Below are positions 58,827-64,000 of a stretch of DNA of 64,000 nt, piece after piece. This stretch comes from Pseudomonas fluorescens (GTDB taxonomy: Bacteria; Pseudomonadota; Gammaproteobacteria; Pseudomonadales; Pseudomonadaceae). The stretch covers positions 5,952,001 through 6,016,000 of the forward strand of contig NZ_LT907842.1 of assembly GCF_900215245.1 (NCBI RefSeq), given 5' to 3'. The notes under the pieces are model-generated. The model was not told where the DNA came from. It saw only the letters and a list, made by a program, of their open reading frames with translations, and did not search any database. How positions within the stretch are numbered: position 1 is the first letter of the stretch; each line of letters starts with the position of its first letter. The translations under genes and the position numbers were made by a program.

Positions 58827-59378
58827 CTATCGCGCAACGCCTTGCGCCAGATAGAGCACCTGGTAACCCGTGCCCGGGTGGTCCATCTGCAGCGGCTTGG
58901 CCGACAGTGTGATCCGCACCAGGCGCCACGCCTGCACATCCAGCGCCAGGAAGACCGCGAATGTCTCCGGGCTGTCAGCCAACTGCTGGTTACGTTGTTT
59001 TTCCTCGGCCAATATCCCGGCTCGATCCGCCCCTGGCGCCAACGACCATTGCTCGCGGTACAAACTCAACGCGTGCCGGGCGGGCCCTTGCTGCACGTCC
59101 AGCGGCAACCAACTTTCGATGTGCGGGCGGCCAAAGCTGTCGAGCACCTTCTGGAAACCCTCGCCCAACAAGAAATCGGCGGCCTTCAAGGGGTCTGCCC
59201 ACAGGTACACGGACGCATAGACATTGCCCGTCGCTAGCCCGCGCTCCTGGGCAATAAATGCCTTGAACAGCAGCCCTTCGGCGCGATCCCACAACGGCCC
59301 CAATTGCTCAGCGCGGCGGCGGATAACAGCCATGTCGTAATCGGCAGGCAGGCGGTGGGAATACTGTTTGGCAAACAT
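58827..59378 (-). CDS. DUF4865 family protein
   Basis: A 183-residue protein with the DUF4865 opening MFAKQYSHRLPADYDMAVIRRRAEQLGPLWD, then LFKAFIAQERG and VYLWADPLKAADFLLGEGFQ. This resembles monooxygenase-like (ABM) or NIPSNAP-type folds, but the function is unknown. Start 59378 is chosen. It is divergent from a LysR gene, the usual arrangement of a regulator and its target. Confidence 0.78.
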   Translation of the reverse strand: MFAKQYSHRLPADYDMAVIRRRAEQLGPLWDRAEGLLFKAFIAQERGLATGNVYASVYLWADPLKAADFLLGEGFQKVLDSFGRPHIESWLPLDVQQGPARHALSLYREQWSLAPGADRAGILAEEKQRNQQLADSPETFAVFLALDVQAWRLVRITLSAKPLQMDHPGTGYQVLYLAQGVAR

Positions 59379-59471
59379 GGCGAAGCTCCTGTGCAAGATG
59401 AGCGTTGAGCTTGCGCAGCGGCAATGATTTCAACAAGATATCAGCAGATATATGTGCGATAAGGATTTGAT

Positions 59472-60338
59472 ATGACTGATGCGCTCAAACCCCTGGACAT
59501 CGACACCGTGCAGGCCTTCGTCCGGGTCGCCGACTTCGCCAGTTTCACCCGTGCCGCCGAGGCCCTCGACACGTCCCAGGCGGCCATCAGCCTCAAGCTC
59601 AAGCGCCTGGAAGAACGCCTCGGTTATCGACTGCTGGAGCGCACGCCCCGCCATGTAAGGCTGTCGCCCCAGGGCGAGCAGTTCATCGTGGCCGCCCGCG
59701 CCCTGCTCAACGCCCATGAACGCGCGTTGGGCGACATGGGCGCCCAGCCCTCGCGGCGCCTGGTAATCGGCATCAGCGACCACGTGGCCGGGCCCGACTT
59801 GCCCACCTGGCTCGGCCGCCTCGCCGCGTACGACCCGTTGCTGGTCCTCGAAATCCGCATCGCCTCCTCCCGCGACCTGGTGGCCGCGTTCGACCGCAGC
59901 GAGTTGGACGCGGTGATCGTGCGCAACGAAGGCGACCGCCAGGACGGCGAAGTGTTGGCCGTGGAGCGCTTTGGCTGGTTCGCCGCGCCGACCTGGCAAC
60001 ACACCCCCGGCCGGCCCTTGCGCCTGGCAACCATGGCGCCGCCGTGTGGGGTTCGGCATCTGGCGGTCAGGGCGTTGGATGAGGCCCATATCGACTGGAC
60101 TGAAGTGTTTGTCGGCGGTGGTGTGATGGCGGTGGGTGCGGCGGTGAGCGCCGGGTTGGGTGTTGCCGCCCTCGCCCACCGTGTGGCCCCGGCCGGGGCG
60201 GTGGACGTGAGCGAGCAATACGGTTTGCCCGCATTGCCCGTCAGTGAAGTGGTGCTGTACAGCCGCATCAGTGACCTGCGGTCCCGCGAAACAGTGCGCA
60301 CGTTGAGCGCAACGTTTCGCGGCGTGTTGCCGCGCTGA
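59472..60338 (+). CDS. LysR-family transcriptional regulator
   Basis: A 288-residue LTTR with N-terminal helix-turn-helix (about 10-70; FVRVADFASFTRAAEALDTSQAAISLKLKRLEERLG) and effector domain (about 95-285). It is divergent from the DUF4865 gene over a 93-bp gap with AT-rich TATCAGCAGATATATG (59440-59455). It is convergent with the MHS transporter gene, 3 bp apart. Confidence 0.87.
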   Translation: MTDALKPLDIDTVQAFVRVADFASFTRAAEALDTSQAAISLKLKRLEERLGYRLLERTPRHVRLSPQGEQFIVAARALLNAHERALGDMGAQPSRRLVIGISDHVAGPDLPTWLGRLAAYDPLLVLEIRIASSRDLVAAFDRSELDAVIVRNEGDRQDGEVLAVERFGWFAAPTWQHTPGRPLRLATMAPPCGVRHLAVRALDEAHIDWTEVFVGGGVMAVGAAVSAGLGVAALAHRVAPAGAVDVSEQYGLPALPVSEVVLYSRISDLRSRETVRTLSATFRGVLPR

Positions 60339-60341
60339 CGT

Positions 60342-61709
60342 TTACGCCACCGGGGCTTCTGCACTCACCGTGGCGGCAGCAGCTCGGGCCTGTAACTGTG
60401 TGGCGCCCACCGGCGGCACGACCGGGCTGCCGCTGGCGACAAAATCCGCTTTGCGCAGCGCCACCAGGGCAATCAGCGACACCACACCGGTGGCCACGTA
60501 GAAATACCACGGCGAGGTGATATCGCCCGTCACCTTGATCAGCCAGGTGGAGATCAGCGGCGCACTGCCGCCAAACACGGCGACCGGCACGTTGTACGCC
60601 ACCGCAATGCCGGTGGAGCGGATGCGGGTCGGCAGCAGTTCGCTCATCAGCGCATAGGTCGACGAGGCATACAGCCCGAACAGAATCGCCACCGCCATCA
60701 ACGGTGCGAAGAACGACGCGGCCGTTGCGGTCGGCGCCGACTTGAACAGCCAGAACATCGCCAACGTGGCCAACGTGCCAATCACCATCAGGAACGGCTT
60801 GCGCCCGTATTTATCGGTAAACGCGCCGCCGAACGGCATCACGAAGGCCGCCGAAAAACTCGCGACGAAGACGTAGAGCAACGTGGTACCGCTGTCGAAC
60901 TTGAGGATCTTGGCCATGTAGGTCGACGCGAAGGTCAGCACCAGGTAAAAGATCGAGCTGTGCAAGGTGATGATAAAGAACACCAGGGCAATCGCCCGCT
61001 TCCATTGCCAGACCTCACGCAGCGGTGCGCGGGAGGTCTGGCCGGCACGTTGCAGGGCGAGAAACTCGGGGCTGTCTTCCAGCTTGAGGCGGATGTACAT
61101 GGAGATAAAGCCCAACGGTGCGGCGATCAGGAACGGCACGCGCCAGGCCCATTCTTGCATCACGTCGGCGCCGAGGATCCAGGTCATGCCATTGGCCACG
61201 GCGCCGCCCAGCAGCAGGCCGAGCACGGCGGTGACCATCAACCAGCAGGTCGCAAACCCGCGTCGACCCGGCCCGGCGTATTCGGAGATAAAACTGGTGA
61301 CGGTGCCGATTTCACCGCCCGCCGAAAAGCCCTGCACGCAGCGCACCAGGATCAGCAGGATCGGCGCCGCAATGCCCAGCGTCGCGTAGGTCGGCAACAC
61401 GCCGAGCATCACCGTCGAGCCGGTCATCATCACCAGCGCCATGATCAGGGTTTTGCGGCGGCCGATCTTGTCCGCCAGCGGGCCGAAGAACAGCCCACCC
61501 AACGGCCGGATAAAAAAGCTCAGGGCGAATGCGGCAAAGCTGGCAAGCAGGCTGGTGGTGGGATCATCGGAGACGAAAAACGCCTGGCCGATGTACACGG
61601 CGAGAAAGCCGTAGACGCCGTAGTCGTACCACTCGATCAAGTGGCCGGAGGTGGCACCGAGAAATGCACGGCGCCGCTTGCGGACCGTGTCTTGCGCTTG
61701 ATTGCCCAT
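60342..61709 (-). CDS. MHS-family (MFS) carboxylate:proton symporter
   Basis: A 455-residue MFS transporter of the metabolite:H+ symporter family (as KgtP, ShiA, ProP). Features are the N-terminal GATSGHLIEWYDYGVYGF, the loop GPLADKIGRRKTLI, and CVQGFSAGGEIGTVTSFISEYA. Twelve hydrophobic segments. It lies 43 bp after the acyl-CoA synthetase gene in the same orientation, so it probably imports the carboxylic acid that the synthetase activates. Confidence 0.9.
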   Translation of the reverse strand: MGNQAQDTVRKRRRAFLGATSGHLIEWYDYGVYGFLAVYIGQAFFVSDDPTTSLLASFAAFALSFFIRPLGGLFFGPLADKIGRRKTLIMALVMMTGSTVMLGVLPTYATLGIAAPILLILVRCVQGFSAGGEIGTVTSFISEYAGPGRRGFATCWLMVTAVLGLLLGGAVANGMTWILGADVMQEWAWRVPFLIAAPLGFISMYIRLKLEDSPEFLALQRAGQTSRAPLREVWQWKRAIALVFFIITLHSSIFYLVLTFASTYMAKILKFDSGTTLLYVFVASFSAAFVMPFGGAFTDKYGRKPFLMVIGTLATLAMFWLFKSAPTATAASFFAPLMAVAILFGLYASSTYALMSELLPTRIRSTGIAVAYNVPVAVFGGSAPLISTWLIKVTGDITSPWYFYVATGVVSLIALVALRKADFVASGSPVVPPVGATQLQARAAAATVSAEAPVA

Positions 61710-61752
61710 CGAAGGGACTCCTTGTCTGATGATCTGTCCATGAATAGCGGGT

Positions 61753-63288
61753 CTAGGGAAGCGCGGCGATACTCGCTGCTTTCAACCACTGCCGCAAGTC
61801 GGTCTTGAGGATCTTGCCGTAGCTGTTTTTCGGCAACTCGTCGCGGAACACGTATTTCTTCGGCTTCTTGAACGAGGCCATGCGTTCGACAAACCACGCC
61901 GTGAGCCCGGCTTCGTCCAGTGCCTGCCCGTTGCGCGGGACCACAAAAGCCACCACCGACTCTCCCCATTGCGCATCCGGCTCACCGACCACACACACCT
62001 CGAATACCTCGGGATGCTGCGCCAGCACTTCCTCGACTTCGCGCGGGTACACGTTGCTGCCGCCGCTGATGATCACGTCCTTGGAGCGGTCTGTCAGGGT
62101 CAGGTAGCCGGCCGGGTCGAGAAAGCCGATATCGCCGGTCATCAGCCAGCCATCGATCAGGGTCTGGCGCGTGGCTTCAGGGTTGCGCCAGTAGCCTTGC
62201 ATCACCGTGGCACCGCGCACGGCAATCTCACCGCGCTGCCCCGTCGGCAGCGGTTGGTGCTGCGCGTCGAGAATGCGAATTTCGACACAGGCGTGCGCTT
62301 GCCCGACCGAGGCGGCCAGGCTTGACCAATCCTCGCGTTGACGGTCGGCGATCAGCGCACGGGGCAACACGCTGATGGTCATCGGGCTTTCGCCCTGGCC
62401 GTAGATTTGCACCAGGCGCGGGCCAAACGTATCGACGGCCGCGCACAGGTCAGCCAGGTACATCGGGCCGCCGCCGTAGACGAGGGTCTTGATGCCTTCG
62501 CCGCGATAACCCTGGCGCTGCGCCTGTTCGACCATGCGCTTGACCATGGTCGGCGCGGCAAACAGCGATACATCGCCCAGCTCGACGGCCAGGCCGAACA
62601 GCTCGGCGGCATCAAAACCGTGGGACGCAGGCACCACATGCCGCGCGCCACAGCGCACATGAATAAAATTGTAGAGCCCCGCGCCATGGGACATTGGCGC
62701 GGCATACACCACCGCGTCAGCGCCGCTCACCGGGTCGACATCCGTGGCGTAACACAGCGACATAGCGACCAGATTGCCGTGCGTCAGCATCACCCCCTTG
62801 GAACGCCCGGTGGTGCCGGAGGTGTAGAACAGCCAGGCAAGGTCCTGATCCTGACGTGCCGCCGGCTGCTCCAGCGTCGGCCAGCCGCGGGTCGGCGGCA
62901 GCGTGTGGCCGTCCAATTCCTTACAGCGCTGAGGCAAGTCGCGCGATGAGGAAAAGACCCGGCCGCCGTCGGTAAAGATCAGCCGCGCCTGGGCGTCATC
63001 CGCGATCCAGGCCGCTTCGCTCGGATGCAGCTTGGCGTTGATCGGCACGACCACTGCGCCCACCCACCAGATGGCGTAGAGCAACTCCAGGTAGTCACAG
63101 CTGTTTTTCATCAGCACCGCGACGGCATCACCCGTCGTCACGCCGTGCTGGTCCACCAGGTACGCGGCGCGTTGACGAACATGGGCCGCAAAGGTGGCGT
63201 AATCGGCGATTTGCCGGGTGCCTTCGAACAGCGCCGGGCGCTGCGGCTCACGGCGCTGGGTGTCGTGCAGCCAGTTGGCAATGTTCAT
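61753..63288 (-). CDS. Acyl-CoA synthetase (AMP-forming)
   Basis: A 511-residue ANL-superfamily ligase. The ATP motif is FYTSGTTGRSKGVMLTHGN (about 153-171), then YGQGESPM, GDIGFLDPAGYLTLTDRSKDVIISGG and the C-terminal catalytic lysine in PKNSYGKILKTDLR. It joins a carboxylic acid to CoA through an acyl-AMP. It follows the thiolase gene by 3 bp and precedes the MHS transporter. The acid is unknown. Confidence 0.9.
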   Translation of the reverse strand: MNIANWLHDTQRREPQRPALFEGTRQIADYATFAAHVRQRAAYLVDQHGVTTGDAVAVLMKNSCDYLELLYAIWWVGAVVVPINAKLHPSEAAWIADDAQARLIFTDGGRVFSSSRDLPQRCKELDGHTLPPTRGWPTLEQPAARQDQDLAWLFYTSGTTGRSKGVMLTHGNLVAMSLCYATDVDPVSGADAVVYAAPMSHGAGLYNFIHVRCGARHVVPASHGFDAAELFGLAVELGDVSLFAAPTMVKRMVEQAQRQGYRGEGIKTLVYGGGPMYLADLCAAVDTFGPRLVQIYGQGESPMTISVLPRALIADRQREDWSSLAASVGQAHACVEIRILDAQHQPLPTGQRGEIAVRGATVMQGYWRNPEATRQTLIDGWLMTGDIGFLDPAGYLTLTDRSKDVIISGGSNVYPREVEEVLAQHPEVFEVCVVGEPDAQWGESVVAFVVPRNGQALDEAGLTAWFVERMASFKKPKKYVFRDELPKNSYGKILKTDLRQWLKAASIAALP

Positions 63289-63291
63289 GGC

Positions 63292-64000
63292 TCAGCACCG
63301 GCGTGCGTGCAGGACCGAGGCGTAGTTGGCCACCGCCATGCCGCCCATGTTGAACACCAGGCCGAACTCCGGGTCTGGCACCGCCAGGCCAATTGGCTCG
63401 CCGGTCAATTGCCGAAACGCCAGGGCATGCATCGATACCCCCGTGGCGCCCACCGGATGCCCCTTGGCCTTGAGCCCACCGGAAAGGTTCACCGGCAGCC
63501 GCCCACCGGCGCGCACCACGCCGCTGTCGAGCACACGATGGCCCTCACCTTTGGGCGCCAGGCCCATGGCTTCGTAGATCAGCAGTTCGGCGATGGTGAA
63601 GCAGTCATGCACCTCGGCGAAACTCAAGTCGGCCAGGGTGATATTTGCACCGCGCAATGCCGTGTGGATCGCCCTTTGCGGGCCCTCAAAGGCCAGGATG
63701 TCGCGCTGGGCGATGGGCAGGCAATCGTTGACCTGGGTCATCGCGCAGATCTGCACATCACGGCGAAACGCCCGCGCGCGTTTGGGCGAGGCCAGGATGA
63801 TCGCGGCGGCGCCGTCGCTGATCAGTGAGCAGTCGGTCAGGCGCAATGACTCGGCCACAAACGGGTTGCTCTTGGACACGTTGTTACAGTGTTCGAAATC
63901 CATCACCCGGTGCATCTGCGCCAACGGGTTGGCCATGGCATTGGAGTGGTTCTTGGTAGCGATGGCCGCCATCGAGCCCAGTGGGCAGTGGTAGCGTTCG
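63292..64000 (-). CDS. Thiolase family protein (SCP-x type), N-terminal part beyond right edge
   Basis: The frame is open to base 64000, so only the C-terminal 235 or so residues are seen. Thiolase features: LISDGAAAIILAS, AEVHDCFTIAELL (catalytic HDCF-type histidine), and GGLKAKGHPVGATGVS with the GHP-GATG motif. The nucleophilic cysteine lies outside. The pattern fits the SCP-x/acetyl-CoA acetyltransferase group. It is operonic with the acyl-CoA synthetase, 3 bp apart. Confidence 0.85.
   Translation of the reverse strand, partial: ERYHCPLGSMAAIATKNHSNAMANPLAQMHRVMDFEHCNNVSKSNPFVAESLRLTDCSLISDGAAAIILASPKRARAFRRDVQICAMTQVNDCLPIAQRDILAFEGPQRAIHTALRGANITLADLSFAEVHDCFTIAELLIYEAMGLAPKGEGHRVLDSGVVRAGGRLPVNLSGGLKAKGHPVGATGVSMHALAFRQLTGEPIGLAVPDPEFGLVFNMGGMAVANYASVLHARRC

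Overview
The window looks like the chromosome of a fluorescent pseudomonad, most likely the Pseudomonas fluorescens group. The evidence is a GC-rich genome with typical Pseudomonas REP/REPIN repeats (GTGGGAGCGGGCTTGC type) between genes, the start of a pyoverdine-type peptide synthetase, a PncA-PncB-NadE/NrtR locus, and genus-typical small proteins (DUF6124, Pseudomonas metallothionein). No rRNA, tRNA, CRISPR array, insertion sequence or prophage was seen. All calls come from reading the sequence by eye; no database search was run.

Layout. 1-7542 (minus): 5' part of a large NRPS, C-A(Ser)-T-E-C-A(Lys), probably PvdI, behind a candidate iron-starvation promoter. 7.7-8.4 kb: hicAB toxin-antitoxin. 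8.3-12.2 kb: an MFS exporter and a divergent TetR regulator sharing two identical operators, a MATE exporter and a DUF2239 gene. 12.25-25.3 kb: an amide-nitrogen island. It has amiB, amiE, fmdB and fmdA, a five-gene Urt/Fmd-type ABC importer, then a divergent two-component system whose sensor is an NCS1 permease fused to a hybrid histidine kinase. The fmdA and urtA promoters share an inverted repeat, TACGT-N6-ACGTA, which I propose is the response-regulator site. This is the most interesting system in the window.

25.4-33 kb: IclR regulator, a polyamine-type ABC importer and a three-subunit HcnABC/opine-oxidase-like flavoenzyme in one tight operon, probably oxidising an imported amine or imino acid of unknown identity. 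33.5-37.1 kb: NAD salvage operon pncA-pncB-nadE with its NrtR repressor and a perfect 21-bp operator. 37.2-41.4 kb: an orphan polyol-binding protein plus SDR dehydrogenase under a MtlR-like regulator (no permease or ATPase genes), and an aminoglycoside-phosphotransferase-like kinase. 41.5-43.6 kb: Tsx-like porin and purine nucleoside permease behind a PurR-like palindrome.

43.7-53.7 kb: mixed accessory genes: DUF6124, an MDR oxidoreductase with XapX, cupin-AraC regulators, a 56-residue metallothionein, a YdcZ pair with a LysR regulator, MntH, a DUF726 hydrolase and an EamA exporter. 54-60.3 kb: KefC-type antiporter, exported proteins, a periplasmic esterase, cobF, a histidine phosphatase, and DUF4865 with a divergent LysR. 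60.3-64 kb: an MHS transporter, acyl-CoA synthetase and SCP-x-type thiolase, a carboxylic-acid uptake and activation operon that runs off the right edge.
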